64,000 nucleotides of DNA from Anthostomella pinea (GCA_963556695.1 CAUWAG010000003.1:4464001-4528000), one strand, 5' to 3'; counted from the first letter of the stretch, positions 9,805 through 21,902 are shown. Made by a program: numbers and translations. The notes: generated by a model not told the origin, from the letters alone.

Positions 9805-10197
9805 ATGCGGACCAAAGCCATCATCCTCGCCCTCTTCGCGGCAGCCACAGTCTCTGCCTCCAGAACAGGCCCCCTTCGCCCGCGCCAGAGCAGCAGCGCC
9901 TCCGCCGCCGCCGACTTCGGCTCGTGCACACCAACGATGGACTTCCAGCTCGGCCGCGCGGGCCGCAAGGCCGACGAGGGCACCTTCCTGCCGACAGACC
10001 CCGTCGTCGCCCAGGGCCAGCAGGACGCCCTCAACCCCAGCATCATCATGAACCGCATCTGCGACCAGCTGACCAACGTCTGCGACGCCAACGATGCGGC
10101 CGTCACCGCCTGCGAGGATGCCCAGGCCTCGACTGAGGCTCTGGGAACGAAAGATGCGTCGACTGCTGATGCTTTCAACTCGGCTCTGGGCTTCTAG
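9805..10197 (+). CDS. Small secreted protein, 130 residues
   Basis: This single-exon frame starts at an ATG in a good context (accaaaATGCGG). It has a signal peptide of about 18 residues (basic start, hydrophobic ILALFAAAT core, cleavage after VSA) and then a basic PRQ stretch that could be a processing site. The mature part has four cysteines and a conserved-looking region (DFQLGRAGRKADEGTFLPTDPVVA, then NPSIIMNRICDQLTNVC). Similar small proteins occur widely in plant-associated ascomycetes, but no domain name or function is known. GC content is clearly higher than in the flanks, which marks it as a live gene. An effector or cell-wall role is possible but unproven. Confidence 0.85.
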   Translation: MRTKAIILALFAAATVSASRTGPLRPRQSSSASAAADFGSCTPTMDFQLGRAGRKADEGTFLPTDPVVAQGQQDALNPSIIMNRICDQLTNVCDANDAAVTACEDAQASTEALGTKDASTADAFNSALGF

Positions 10198-10542
10198 GGG
10201 CTGATGACTGGATGGAGATGGATACTTGACTCTGGAAATGGGGATAAGGTCCGTAGAAGTTGTCTTGGGGCCTTATGAGATGATTCGTGTCGTGGTTGAA
10301 ATCATTGGACGGTCGCAATCAGAGCTGTGGCACCCCAACAAGTAACTGATCACGAGGACACAACGAAACGATGCGATACATGAAGCACGTGCTAAAGACG
10401 AATATATGCATCTCTGACTTAACAGTCTGACCTTTCTCGCGTGATTCCTGGTCTACAGTTGAACTTATAGGCCATTTAAGTCCTCAGACAATCACTTCGT
10501 AAGGGCATTTGGAATTTCGTATGACAGATACGAGGTGTTTAA
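10198..10542. other. Spacer between convergent genes
   Basis: No gene was seen. It lies between the 3' ends of the secreted-protein gene and the DUF6536-like remnant. Confidence 0.5.
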
Positions 10543-11634
10543 CTATGAATACAGCGCCCCGACTGATAAAGTGCCTACTGGTTCCTGGGAAGGGGTAGCA
10601 TGCCGCCCGATGCCGTCCCCATGGTCGACCACTCCCCACAGGAGCCCTTGCTCCGACAGACCTTCGTCGAACCGTTCTCTCACAGAAGAGGTCTTAGGAA
10701 GCTTGCTACTGATAGTATCGTCCTCCCTTACGCGGCTACCGTCGCCATCCATGGAGAGCTGGGGTCCGGTTTCCCCGGAGTAGGAGTAGGTGTATGAAGG
10801 TGGTTTCGATGAAAGAGGACACGTCGCAGCAGCCAGACTGGTGCTACAAGCCGCGACGAGAGGCATATGCTCAGCACCGTCGTACCGCCTCACCCAGCCC
10901 ATGACCCCGACACCTACCACCAACACAACCAGAAGACCGAGCACGGCCAAGATCGGCGCAGGCGAGTAGCCAGCGGGGAGCTGTCTTCTTGGGTTTGCGT
11001 CTGCCTGATCGACAGAGTCTGCCGGGACGCGGCCTAATGGAAAAAAGTCAAATGGCTTCGTCTCCGGTTCTAAAGTCACGGGATTCGGCAAAGGCTCTCG
11101 AGGTTTGCTTGCCCCTCCGCCCATCCATGGCATAGCAATTGGCTTGTCCAGGTCCCAGAAATTGACAGTGCTTGAATCTAGTTCATGAGTCCTTCCACGA
11201 CCCCGTACAAGTCGACTGGATGCCAGACATGGACCGGCGAACCGCAGATCTGGCTGGCGGAGGTAACTCGCGATGATGTCCCCTTCGGTCACCAACCGTT
11301 CCTCCCCCTCGTGCCTCGCCCGGTGCTGGACCAGGAACCATGTGCAGATAAGGCATACCATCTTCAGCGCGTTGGCGGCCACCACGGCGTACATGATCAG
11401 CGGCGATATCGCAATCCTGCACGGTGTACTTGTCAGCTGCGCGAGGCAGTACTTGACGGATGTGTTCAATTGCGCAATGTCGTTAAGGCAAGGGTTGGAG
11501 AATGCCAGTGTCGGCCAGTCGGCAGCATTCGTCATTGGTGTCCAGTACGTTCCGTTTTCATAGGCCAGGTCGCCGGTCTCGCAGCCTGCTTGTCGAACTA
11601 GGCTCGGGACTGGATGAAGAAATTGTGCTCGCAT
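10543..11634 (-). pseudogene. DUF6536-like membrane protein, incomplete
   Basis: The frame of 363 codons has the signature of the middle part of Sordariomycete DUF6536 proteins: VKYCLAQLTSTPCRIAISPL, a hydrophobic segment (IMYAVVAANALKMVCLICTWFLV), then RLVTEGDIIASYLRQPD and CLASSRLVRG. A second membrane segment (ILAVLGLLVVLVVGVGVMGW) follows. Family members are normally much longer, with several N-terminal and C-terminal membrane spans; here neither side can be found, and the tail after the second span does not resemble the family. The gene is probably truncated at both ends, although a rearranged, expressed short form cannot be excluded. The ATG at 11634 is only the first in the frame. Confidence 0.55.
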
Positions 11635-13257
11635 TGGAGAACACCAAGTGGTTTTTGCATGTGCATTGCGAATAACTCTGATTTGATCTACACATAGTAT
11701 GTCATTTCACGTTTACAGTTCGACCTGTGTATCTAGGTAGATATAAGGGCTGATCGGGTGGCAGCTTAGGGTTGTTGTCCAACCGTCCTCGACCATCAAC
11801 GATGAGATCTGGTGCAAGGGTTGTTCGAGATATACCACCACAAGCTGGGATTATCATGGTCTCGACGAGGGATGAGGGTCTAGGCAGCACCCTCTGCTTG
11901 TGGTCCTGCAAGTAGATGATTCTGCTCAGGCATCAACTATCGAAACTCGCATCCAAGTCCAGGCAGCTGTCTGTGTCCGTCCAGTAAATGGACCACCAGC
12001 ACGGCAGCCAACTTGTAAAAAGCAAGGTATGAGCCCAACACAACATCGCCAGCACGGCCAAATGGCCAAGTGGTAAATGCACTTGCCTCTATATCCCAAA
12101 TGAAGAATTAAAAGTATTGTTGTTATCAAGAAATCATGTACTTTCGTACTCATATTTCAAACATAAAAAAATTAATCTGAGGGACCATCTTTTTTTCCCT
12201 CACACCTACTTATTTTTTGACCTATTTTGCCATAGATACTTTAGCTACATATCTTCCACCTTGCGCGTCTATAACCTAGCACCTATGTTTGAGCATCACC
12301 AGTACATGAGGCCCAAGTCCTAGCAAAGAAATCTAGATGCATCAATGTCATTTCAGAATGGGGTCATTCCAGCTTTACAGATGTAGCAATATAATGAAAT
12401 GCCAATCAATTACGGCAGCAGTGCATTTCCTTAACTTACGAGCCTTATGGTAGGATCTGTGCAAGTAGGGTGGTATCCTAAGTTGGAGTCGTGTGCGCCA
12501 CTGCCGGCCCGGCCCGGCTCACATGGCACATTGGGGTATTAAACCTGATGCAAGAACCAAACGGAATGGAACTAAAGGTGACCGACATGATCGTGTGGTG
12601 GTATTGCCAACACGAAACTTGCCCGCGCTGCCGTGTTAGGCTACACTAAATCAATTCCCAATGATGACCAACTTGCCCAGAGTACATCACAATGATGAGA
12701 ACTGGTTCGATTACCTGAGGGAATAGTTTTGGAGGCCAATAAATTAGGTTCAATTTGAATTTGAAGTCTTCCCCCGTGTGGACTGGATATCTCACATGGA
12801 TCACCATCAGTCCGAGCGACTGGCACTTGAAAATGACTGGAATGGTTCCTCCTCTCAGCGAATGTCCGCCGCCCTATTCAAAACCCAACATTGCTTGCCT
12901 AGTGGGGGTGGCACAGCCGGGCAGCGGGGCTGTGTATGAGCTGTTGGCACTGCTGGTTGCTGGAGGCGCTGCTAGATTGCTGCAGCTCTCTGGTGAGGGT
13001 TAGCGAATCTGGAGTCTGGGTGGTAAGAGGACCTTACCCGAATACTTGGGTTCATTATTAACTTATCAGCCAGTACCTATATTAAGTAGGTACGGAGTAG
13101 AGGATGTTAAATAGGTAGGCCACGGTCCCAAGTGCACTGCGACCAACAGTGGGAGAAATGGAACACAACATCACAACATCACAGGTCCCCTTTCAAAGCC
13201 ATAATCAGATTACACAAACCACAACGCGGATACGTCAATACCATCCCCATCATCATC
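11635..13257. other. Long gene-free stretch upstream of the alpha/beta-hydrolase
   Basis: No gene was found. At 12058-12085 there is a good pol III A-box-like sequence (TGGCCAAGTGGT) without a B box. An AT-rich part follows at 12110-12250. The end is the promoter of the hydrolase gene, with CAACATCACAACATCAC-type direct repeats in the leader. Confidence 0.45.
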
Positions 13258-14037
13258 ATGGCTGCTTCACCCAAACCAACCATCTTCATTGTCTCCGGCG
13301 GATGGCATGTCCCCGAATCGTACAAGAAATTCACAACCGCCCTTCGAGCCCAGGGGTATGAGGTCCACCTCCCACGCCTGCCATCAATGAACGGCACGCG
13401 CCCTCCCAATTCCGACCTTTATACCGACACCGCCTTGGTCCGTAGCTATGTCGAGAGCCTTGTCAAGTCTGGCCGTGCCGTTGCGGTGATCATGCACTCC
13501 TACGGCGGTCAGGTCGGGTCCAACGCATTGCACGGACTTGGATACGACACCCGCGCCAAACAAGACCTGCCTGGCGGCATCGCCAACCTCATCTACATCA
13601 CGGCCTATGGCGTTCCCGAAGGTATCGCCGCCATGGACAAGGTCAACGAGTTTGACAACATGGACCTTGTGCTCCTCGTCTTCGACTTTGCCGACGACGA
13701 CACCTGTCTCTTCCGTGACCCAAAGGCACTCATGGTGGGTCCCGGAGTCGAAGAAGAAGAAGTCGACAAGTATCTCGCAACCTTTGTCCGCTGGAACGGC
13801 AGAGCCATGTATCAGCCGACTGAGCATGCCGCTTGGCGCGACATACCAGTATCATACATCTACACAACCACGGATACCTTTGTGCCTCTGCATTACCAGC
13901 AAAACATCGTTGAGGGCATGGAGAAAGCCGGTCGCCCTGTAAAGACCTTCGAACTTGCGACTGGTCACTGTCTGTTGAATGGCGCGCAAGCCACCGTGGC
14001 GTTCAGGGAGGTGGCAGTGCACCAACAAGGCCAATAG
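13258..14037 (+). CDS. Alpha/beta-hydrolase (Abhydrolase_6 type), 259 residues
   Basis: A single-exon frame encodes a compact alpha/beta-hydrolase. The N-terminal strand and oxyanion region is FIVSGGWHVPESY, the nucleophile elbow is MHSYGG (catalytic Ser), the acid lies in TTTDTFVP, and the His is in ELATGHC near the end. No signal peptide is present, so it is cytosolic. The ATG at 13258 is preferred over the in-frame ATG at 13132 because homology-like sequence begins at KPTIFIVSGG and the extra 42 residues look like leader DNA. Small esterase/hydrolases of this group are often adjacent to secondary-metabolite or detoxification genes; the substrate cannot be told. A 110-base scrap of a related 3' end lies at 6128. 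Confidence 0.9.
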   Translation: MAASPKPTIFIVSGGWHVPESYKKFTTALRAQGYEVHLPRLPSMNGTRPPNSDLYTDTALVRSYVESLVKSGRAVAVIMHSYGGQVGSNALHGLGYDTRAKQDLPGGIANLIYITAYGVPEGIAAMDKVNEFDNMDLVLLVFDFADDDTCLFRDPKALMVGPGVEEEEVDKYLATFVRWNGRAMYQPTEHAAWRDIPVSYIYTTTDTFVPLHYQQNIVEGMEKAGRPVKTFELATGHCLLNGAQATVAFREVAVHQQGQ

Positions 14038-14316
14038 GGCATTTTTAGGCCACTTAGCCCACAGCAGGATTTTCACACTGTTGGGATTGTGCCCATAGTT
14101 ATGCAGTTCTGGTTTGTGATACCAACCAGTTTTGTCTTTATAAGATAGCTATCTTACGTACCTACTTAATTACGTACTCTTTGCCTCCGGAGCGTGTTCC
14201 CTTAACAGCTGGTCATCGAGTGCGATGCTACTCAAGTGTCAAGTTGCAAGTTGCAGGAAAATGGGTCCAAGTGTGCCTAGTCTAGTCGGCGAATAAGCGA
14301 GGAGTTGTTGGAGTAC

Positions 14317-15655
14317 TTACATGACATGTGATTGACGGATGGATACCATGGTTGGGATGTGAATGGTGACGAATTGCAAGTCATCATCCATACTGCTTCC
14401 AACAGATGCGCTCAGACAGGGTGCTTCCGAAGGATGTATCCGAAGAGCTCTGACCACCTCCCGACGAAGGGTACCTTCTTCTAAAGATGAACCCCGTGCC
14501 TGTACATCCGGGGGACATCTGTTACGAACCAACGAGGCGTACAGGGAATGAGGCCCGCTGGCAGGCCCAACAAGATGGACAGTAACTGGAAGAACCCGGG
14601 AGAACGCACGGGCCGAGGAAACGTCTAGGTCACGTGATCAAGACATCACGTGATGGATAGCTTGGATAGTGAGGTTATCCAACATATCTAGGATAGCTTG
14701 GATAACAAGGTTATCCAATATATCCACCCCATCAGTGAGGGAGAGATTGGATATATAAGGATGGACATTTCCTAGCTAGACAGATAGACAGTCTCTACCT
14801 CAGTGATCAATCTAAGCATCTTAGCCAACCCTAAGGTGGGAGAAATCTCCTGACGACTCGACTATTCAGTGAACCCAGTTCAGACCAAGTCCCAGCATCT
14901 GAGTGTCTTCTAGTTGACAGAAGCCTCTATCGTCTTTTGTGTTGACTTACCTCAGAACATAAACCCTATAGAACCCTTTAGCCTTATAGGTTAGACGGCT
15001 CGTCACAACAGCATTCCAATCCCAAAGTTGGTTTTCAATTCCGGGAACTCGAGAAGGATCTTTCGGAACCCAGGGAGACCCGCTGTGTGGCTTTGATGTT
15101 TTTTGAAGAACTTCGAGATAACGAACAGGAAAGGTTGGTAGGCTTGGCCCAGGCGCTGGTCGAAGATATCCTCAACTACTTGTGAGCAGAGCGTCGCATA
15201 CTGCCGTAATTCCGATAGGCCCTCACTGACGCTTGTTGAGCGACGCAGTGCGTCCGAGGCGCGTCTGAGAAACATCCTCAGCTGGAACAGCAGATCGTCC
15301 AGGAGCTTGGGCATTATCAGATAGTCCGCCGTGCTCCAGAGTGCTGCTAGGTGGTGGACGAGCTCTTCGGGTTTCTTGGTGATATCGATGCAGCATGTCC
15401 GTACTGCAAGACACCGTGGGGGCATTAGCTTTGATTCTCGGATACGGAACAGGATTCTTGATACTTACATCCACTAAGCATACTCGATGCAGAACTTCAT
15501 GGAAATATCATCTAATCCGGGAATGTAGACTGCGGAATCCTTCGCGTCCTGCCAGTAGGCGCTCTGGAAAAGAAGAGAGTTGGCTGGCAATATCGATTTA
15601 TGGACAGGGTATCTGTTGGTCTCGGTGGCGGGTGTCCCACGCAAATCGCGTGCCT
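14317..15655 (-). pseudogene. Fungal BTB-type protein gene, split by an LTR
   Basis: On the minus strand a BTB-like exon (RYPVHKSILPANSLLFQSAYW ... DDISMKFCIEYA) runs to about 15470. A 60-base intron with GTAAGT and CTTGCAG ends comes next, then a second exon from 15410 (RTCCIDITKKPEELVHHLAA ... ADYLIMPKLLDDLL ... GFRKILLEF) down to the LTR at 15010. The same frame resumes beyond the LTR at 14519 and continues to 14317. A TAG at 15474-15476, just before the first splice site, is a further lesion, and the intron phase does not fit perfectly. The order BTB, then a helical C-terminal region, is typical of mould BTB proteins without known function. Confidence 0.65.
14520..15010 (+). repeat. Solo LTR, 491 bases, inserted in the BTB-type gene
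   Basis: The segment begins TGTTACGAACC and ends GTCACAACA. Inside it has two imperfect tandem copies of a roughly 36-base unit (GGATAGCTTGGATA ... GGTTATCCAA) at 14654-14727 and a TATA box (GGATATATAAGG) near 14750, as in an LTR promoter. The 5-base flanks are ACATC and GCATT; they differ at two transition positions and may be a decayed target duplication. No internal retroelement genes are present. Confidence 0.75.
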
Positions 15656-17338
15656 GCAGACGTGAGAGATAGCAAAAGCGGCAAAAGAAGCAAGAAGATA
15701 TATATATAGCTGAGATGGGGTGGGCCCAAGACGGTGGAAGAGTCGAGATGTCTAGGTTGCGAGGAGAGATGGAGGGAAGAGCCCGCCAGTTCGTGCAAAT
15801 GTATCAAATTTCTGGTTGACCAGCAGCACACATCAACGAGCAAAGGTGACCTCACCGTAGCAACAGACACGTCTGACACCTAGTGTCAGTGGTTTGTGAT
15901 TCTGCCAGAGCCTCTTGCACCTCACGTGCAGAAGTCATCTCAATGTCATAAGCCCATTTTTGCCGGAGGGACACACCAAGCTTGTCAAGCAGTGATGGCT
16001 CCACAATCAACTGTTACAGTCAACAGGTATATGTCACTCTCAAAAGACTCACCAGGTGGGGGATGGAAGCATGAGCAACATGCGGCCACTTGCTCGACAC
16101 AATGCTCTCCCCCACGCCCAGTCGATGAATGGGACCTCTATGTATGCTGCAAGGTACCAACAGCATCGTGGCATGACCTCTCAGCGCCCATGGCTGATGG
16201 CCACCAATTGGCACAGGAGCTTGCCTGCAGGCACTTCAATCCACCGCGAGGAGTATCTCAACTCTGCGGGACGAGGGTGACCCTTCGACGCCGCGGGCTC
16301 TGGGCTACGATGCAGATTGCCGGCGGAGCTGCTGCAGACCAAAACAAGCTGATCCATGACTACAGTGATCAGATTGCAAAGCGAGGTGGCGCAGAAGTTG
16401 AGCTGACCAAGGTGAACTCGTACATGATGTTTGGATACCATGATTTCATGGAGAGCCCGTAGGTGTATTGCCATCGATCCGGACTTGATATACCATGCTG
16501 ACAAAGCAATGCAGGCTGGTGAAGCAGGGTCTAGGCCCACAGCATCGTTAGGTCCCGATTGCTTCGCAAGAGAGGTAGACATCTTGCCAAGTATACGACC
16601 GGCTATCTTGATTTCAGGTCATCGCCTGAGTTTTGGTGGAATATACTAAGTAAGGTAGTCCGTTGAGCGGCCAGCTCGGAGGTACGTTCCTGAAAAGGAA
16701 GGAAAGCAGGATGCGAGCTCCGGATAAACATCGTCTCACTGCAGCATCTAACCACTGAACGTGACTCTTCAACGTGATGATGGACAATGCACATATATTC
16801 TCGTGATGAATAAGACTGTAGCGTTCCGTACGAGCTGGTCCGGTACCATACGCATAGATTTATAACCGCTGCTTGCAGCTTCTAACATGATTCATCACCA
16901 GACTCAACGCACGGCATCGTAGGTTTGGGCATTAATCTTGTTAGCCAATGCATCAAACATCGATTTTCTGTTTCTGTGGAGTTGCTCTATGAAGATGTCT
17001 GCAAAAAGCACAACCCATTACGAGACATTAGTCGCCAACATAACGATACGCCCATCCATGAATGCTCCGGAGGGTGCAGGCTGTAGGTGTTCTCCGATGC
17101 ACACGGCTGCCTATATTCTGTTGAGCCAGGTTGATGTATTGGTAACAGCCTGGCGTCACCTGACAGGCCTGGTGTCCTCTCACTTGCCGTTCCGCCACCA
17201 AAGCCCATGCGGATGATGTATCCTCCCTCCACTGCAGATGCTTCCAATAACAGCTGAGTATTCAATAATCTTCCAAAAAAAAAAAAAAAAAAACGCCTCC
17301 AAGTCACGTCCCACCCCAGCAGAGACCGATGATAGCAA
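15656..17338. other. Gene-poor stretch, one unexplained frame
   Basis: A plus-strand frame of 188 codons at 15896-16462 has no recognisable domain and no matching splice signals, so it is not called as a gene. A run of 19 A residues at 17275-17293 sits just beyond the 3' end of the next gene. Confidence 0.4.
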
Positions 17339-19459
17339 TTAATCGGTCTGCGGCATTTGATCCTCGAGTTCCGGGATGCGAACTCTCGGGCTGCTACGCC
17401 GAGGTTCGTCCTCATCGTCGATCGCCTTTGCACTAGCAGGCGTGAAATGGCGAGTACGTTTGCTAAACTTGTCCGTGTTCAAGTTGCCGCTCACAGCCGG
17501 GTCACCACTGGGACGCGTGAAAGAGTTGACGACATTAGTCAAGTCGTGCCCAAACTCACCTCCAGATATAGATCGGTGGGAGAATACCCCCGAGAAGGTC
17601 CTTTGGCTGGGTGGGGAGTTAGTCGTGCTTGTGTCCCGACTATCTTTACCCACATTGCTGAAGGCCGATTGTGATACCTTGCGCATGTCGATGTGTTCGA
17701 GACCCGATGTACTTTCACCGAAAGCATCTTGGTTCAGGCGGTTCTCCTTCCGGGACTTGACGTCGGTCGCAGGAAGGGACATGTTTGATGCTTGAACCGG
17801 TAGAGGATGGGGCTGGTTCAGCAGCGAATGAGTCAACGAGGTGGCCAGCTCCGATGAGAAGTTGGTGTTCGAGTTGAAGAAATCGTCCGATGGTGGAGTG
17901 TCTGTTATTTGGCAATCATTAGCAAGGTCCCTTGGAAAGGGGTTACCGAGTCTCGGTGTGCAGTAGAGCTCGACGTACTTCCAGATGTGCCAATCCTGTT
18001 CACGTCGATCCCGAGTTCATCAATAAAGCTGGATTCCACCATGGCCGTCGGAGTATTGGCTGGGGCTTTCGGGGCAAGAGTGCTGATGTCAGGATCCTCG
18101 AGGGCCCCAGAGAAGTTCATCGACTGAAGATCTGCTATACGGTGGGCATTGCTCGAGGTGCCAAAATTGTACTCCAGCATACTGGCGTCCGAGCTCGATA
18201 TCTTCCTGTGTTCAGTGGTCTTCCGACCGGACGCAGTGTTGAAGCCTGACTTGCTCGCCTCACCGGCCTGGGTATATCCGACGGGCCCAAAGTTGTTTGT
18301 CCAGTCAAGATAAGCAGTAGTATCGGACTTCTGTTGACCGAAAGGGTCCGTATATCCGGAGCTGGAAGCATTTCCTCCCCGTTGAAGTACGGCCTGGGTG
18401 TTGGGCATGGATCCGAGGAAACTGTTTGTGTTGGTTTGCGACATCCCCAGACTGCCTGATCCAAATCCCGAAGAGGTCGATGCCGCCTTCATCAGACTCG
18501 CTCGACGGCGTGGAGAGTGAAGGTGTGCATCAGGGCCATCTTCGTGAGGCTGTGTCGGTACGGGCATGGTAGGATTGAAAGGTCCGCGGCGCCACATAGC
18601 GGGATTCGGCCAAGCAATCCCAGAAGTCTCCAGAATGTCTTTTGATCGCGCAGAGGTCAGTGAATAACCTCACGTATCTGTGGAGAGGAGTGAAGTGCCT
18701 ACCGATAGGAGCATGCTGGAATGAGAACGCAATGATATTCTTCACTCGCTCGATTGGAACAGTCAGAGAGTCCCGTGGGAAACCCTCGCTGATGACAATC
18801 TTGATTCGCCCGACCTCATCGGCTGGGCTCCAGTAGCTCTGTCGGAGGAGTTCACTACGAAACGTAGGAAACTTGAGAATCTCGAGATCTCCGTTCTTGG
18901 TGAACTCTGTCTAGCTGTTAGCGTACAAACTCACCAATACATATGTATTGCCCAGAGTACCGAAGCTATGATTGATCAATTGGGGCCATGGCCCACCGCG
19001 ATTGAACGACGAGGAGCTGCAGGTAGTTCCGGTCAGCCATCTCCCAGTCACACAGTATTAGGCTGGGATGTGTCCTGGAGGCCATACGCAACCAAGCGGC
19101 CATCGACCAAGACCCTTGTTTCGAACTTGACCAGCTCGGGGTGCTTGCTGTAGTTTCGTGTGAACTGGCTGATGTCGGGAGTCTTCCAACAGTGGAGCGA
19201 GATGTTGAACGGGGTGCCGGGAGAGAGGCCGGGCATGAAGCAAGTCATGGTCGGCAAGCCGAAGGATCCATGAGTGTAGGCGAACTCTGTCAGTTGATGG
19301 GCAGTCAGTAGACCGTTGACGAGGTCGAGCACAGGACAAGACAGGGGCAGTCAGACACGTACCAGTGTCATGGACAACATGGCAGCTCGTCTTGAACTCC
19401 TTGATAGGGACCTTGGAGTCCATGGGGAAGAGCAGCACATCCCAGTCTTCGTAGCGCAT
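17339..19459 (-). CDS. Conserved fungal protein of unknown function, six exons
   Basis: Exons on the minus strand: 19459-19363, 19286-19088, 19016-18961, 18906-18703, 18638-17979, 17901-17339. All five introns are 54-77 bases with GT-AG ends and CTAAC/CTGAC-like branch points. The product starts MRYEDWDVLLFPMDSKVPIK and has a compact N-terminal domain with FAYTHGSFGLPTMTCFMPGL, SYWSPADEVGRIKIVISEGF and PIERVKNIIAFSFQHAP, followed after AWPNPAMWRR by a long Ser/Thr/Asn-rich tail with many short polar repeats and a basic end. The N-terminal part is highly conserved in ascomycetes, but I know of no assigned function. The low-complexity tail is typical of regulatory or scaffold proteins. The exon joins keep the frame throughout. 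Confidence 0.88.
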
Positions 19460-21300
19460 CTTGGCGGATGTTGAAGATGCAGTTAAGAGTTGTAGCCAAA
19501 GAGGTAGGAGGTGCAACGAGCGGCGGTCAATTGATATAACCAGCAAGACTGGAAAAGGACCGGCAATACCCCTTTCAAGGCGTAGAAAGAGAGCTGATTT
19601 GGGCGACGTTTGGTCAACTGAACTGTAATGGCGAAGGGGTGTTGATCAGACGGGAGGGATCGGAGGTGTCGAAACATGAAGCTCGACCTGGTTGATGTCG
19701 ACACCGGCCAAGCAGGCGAGCTGCCGACTGCCGACTTCCAACTGCCAACTGCCACCTGAAGCCCTTAAGTTGGGAAGGAAGTTACGCACACCTCTCGCTC
19801 CTTCCCAGCCTCATCTTCGTCAACAGTCGAATGGCTCTTTCATTGGCTGATGGGTGGACCCAAGCTTCCATTGGCCTTGCTAGCTCCTTTCCGCTGCAGC
19901 GTCTCTGTAAGATAGGCCAGAAGGAGAAAGGCTTTGATATATGGACGACCAGGAGCTCCCGACCCGTAGCAGGTCGAGTATATTCCCGAGATAAGCACGG
20001 TGGACGGACGGAGGCGTGATTTCCTTGACTCACTCTCGAGCACGTATCTGGGTAGGTGGGTAGGTAGGAACATGCCCCTTCCTCTCACCAACGAGTGTGG
20101 CCATTGCGCGGGAATGTTGTGAGGCGAAGGGAACAGACTTGCTGGCTCTTTCTTGCCACTTGTTACCATTCGTAGGAAATTTGCAGGTGATTATTGGCAT
20201 GCAGTCATGGCCACAGGGAGACACCTGCAGGATGATTCCAGACTGTTTGGCCCTGCTCAGCTCGTAGCTATTATTGAAACGTCCAAGTAGGGCAATGCCT
20301 ACCGTACCTAAGATCCTGAACACCACCACGGGATAACATGAACAATGCCTCGTTTTCGTGAATTAGCCGCCTCGCGTGAGATATGTCTAAGCTTGAACAA
20401 GGTGGTCCCATGTGCATGTGCCAACCTAGGTAGGTAGAGCAATCATTCGACTCTAGGGGAAGCCACGAGCCCAGTAGCCCATTGTAGTCTGCATCATGAC
20501 GATGCAAATCAGCTCCTTGAAGCGGGCATCGTTTCCCCCCGAGACACGGATGGCAACACCTGTCTAGTCAACCGGGCATCGACGTGGAGTGCTTCCATCT
20601 AAGCGAGGCCTGAACTGCTGGGCGACATCAAGAATGGATGCGTGTTGGCTGCCTGTCAGTTTGCAATTAACAGGCATGGCCACGTCGTGCTGGTTGACTT
20701 ACATCAGAACGAACAACATTTCTGAGACGGTCAAGGGGGGTAGCGGTGTTGCAGTCTCATATCCCGCTGTGTTCTTCAGAGTCGAGCAACTGCAACATAT
20801 AGGTAAACCCCTACATATAGTCAGAGCGAAGACCGACTCCTATACGAGCTAGTTTCATGTACCCAGAAGTCTGATTCACTACTCGGTTTCTAGCCATACG
20901 GTAGTCATCAGTAATGGCACCCGACAGTTAGGTAGCCAGTAACGAGCTTATACGTATCACGGCTCACAGAAAGCTGACGGGACTCCCCTTCACTCCGAAA
21001 TCTGGACAGTGCAGTAGACCACGATTGCTTATCGGCATGTCGCAAACGCACCAATACCTTCCTCAGCCAAGTTGTGCAAATCGATAGCTCTCCAACTCGT
21101 GGTGTACTTGCACCAAGCGGGCTCTGACTCGTGGATTTGAAATAAAAATGCGTAGTATTCTGGTTGAACAAAGGAGAGTACTGTTCGTAAGAGCAAACTT
21201 GACTGATGATTGTATCTCACTGCGCGTACGGTATGAAGCATTCCAAGAGCCCTTATGTACGCGCATTGTGATGCTGGCTGTCCTGCTACATGTACACGGA
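19460..21300. other. Intergenic region between two minus-strand genes
   Basis: No gene was found on either strand. It contains the promoter of the six-exon gene on the left and the 3' flank of the NDUFB8 gene on the right. Several short GGTAGGTAGG / CCTACCTA runs near 20050 and 20430 were the only pattern seen. Confidence 0.45.
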
Positions 21301-21902
21301 TTATTCCTCCGCCCCTTCGGCCTGGAAAGGTTCTGGGTCACCAGGGGCTCTGGCCTATGGATGTATCAGTATGGGGGCTGACAGGATCATGATTCTGGTC
21401 AAAGAATACTTACCCTCATGGCACCAGCACCACCCAGCTCTCGCTCCAAACCACCTTCGAACTCCCGCGGGAATGACGGCTTGTCAGGGTATAATCTACC
21501 AACGACCCAGCACACCCCCAAGAAGGTAGCGACGAAGGCGCCCATCTGCATCAGTCCCTTTCCGGGCGAGACCCAGGTGTACTCGTATGGCGAGAACATG
21601 CCCAGAACGTCGTGGTCCTCGTGGACAGGTTCGCCATAGTTCCGTCGCTCCTGCTTGTCCCACCAGTCGGCATGGGGATCACGGAATTGTCGCTTGATTC
21701 GCGGGGGGTTGATGTAGCCACCGTTCTGGCCCGGATCTTCGGCCTCGGAGAGCGTGGGGTTGTCGGGGAACTTCTCATCGAGGATGCCTCTATCGTTCAG
21801 CGACTGCGGGAGGAATGTTCGTTGTTGGATAATGGGCAGTCGTCTCGCTGCCAGCGACGCCGAACGAAGAGCCGAAGCCCTCGCAACTCGCTGAGGAAGC
21901 AT
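21301..21902 (-). CDS. NADH:ubiquinone oxidoreductase subunit NDUFB8 (complex I)
   Basis: Two exons, 21902-21414 and 21354-21301, are separated by a 59-base intron (GTAAGT ... CCATAG), giving 180 residues. The first about 35 residues are a mitochondrial targeting sequence (Arg/Ala/Ser-rich, no acids, LPQRVARASALRSASL). The mature part has the family hallmarks GGYINPP-IKRQFRDPHADWWDKQERRNYGEPVHEDHD, MFSPYEYTWV and one membrane span (MGAFVATFLGVCWVVG), then YPDKPSFPREFEGGLE. NDUFB8/ASHI is an accessory subunit in the membrane arm of complex I in the inner mitochondrial membrane. The gene is divergent from SWR1, with 500 bases between the two starts. Confidence 0.95.

Noticed and set aside
9555..10178. 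207-codon minus-strand frame
   Set aside because: It is the antisense shadow of the GC-rich small secreted protein gene.
12054..12110. tRNA-like A box (TGGCCAAGTGGT) with a plausible D arm
   Set aside because: No B box or T arm follows within 100 bases, and no acceptor stem can be formed.
15896..16462. 188-codon plus-strand frame
   Set aside because: No domain, no signal peptide, no splice signals with neighbouring frames, and a competing minus-strand frame of similar length; probably chance.
17275..17293. Run of 19 A residues as a retroposed poly-A tail
   Set aside because: It lies on the strand opposite to the adjacent gene and no processed copy or target duplication is seen beside it.
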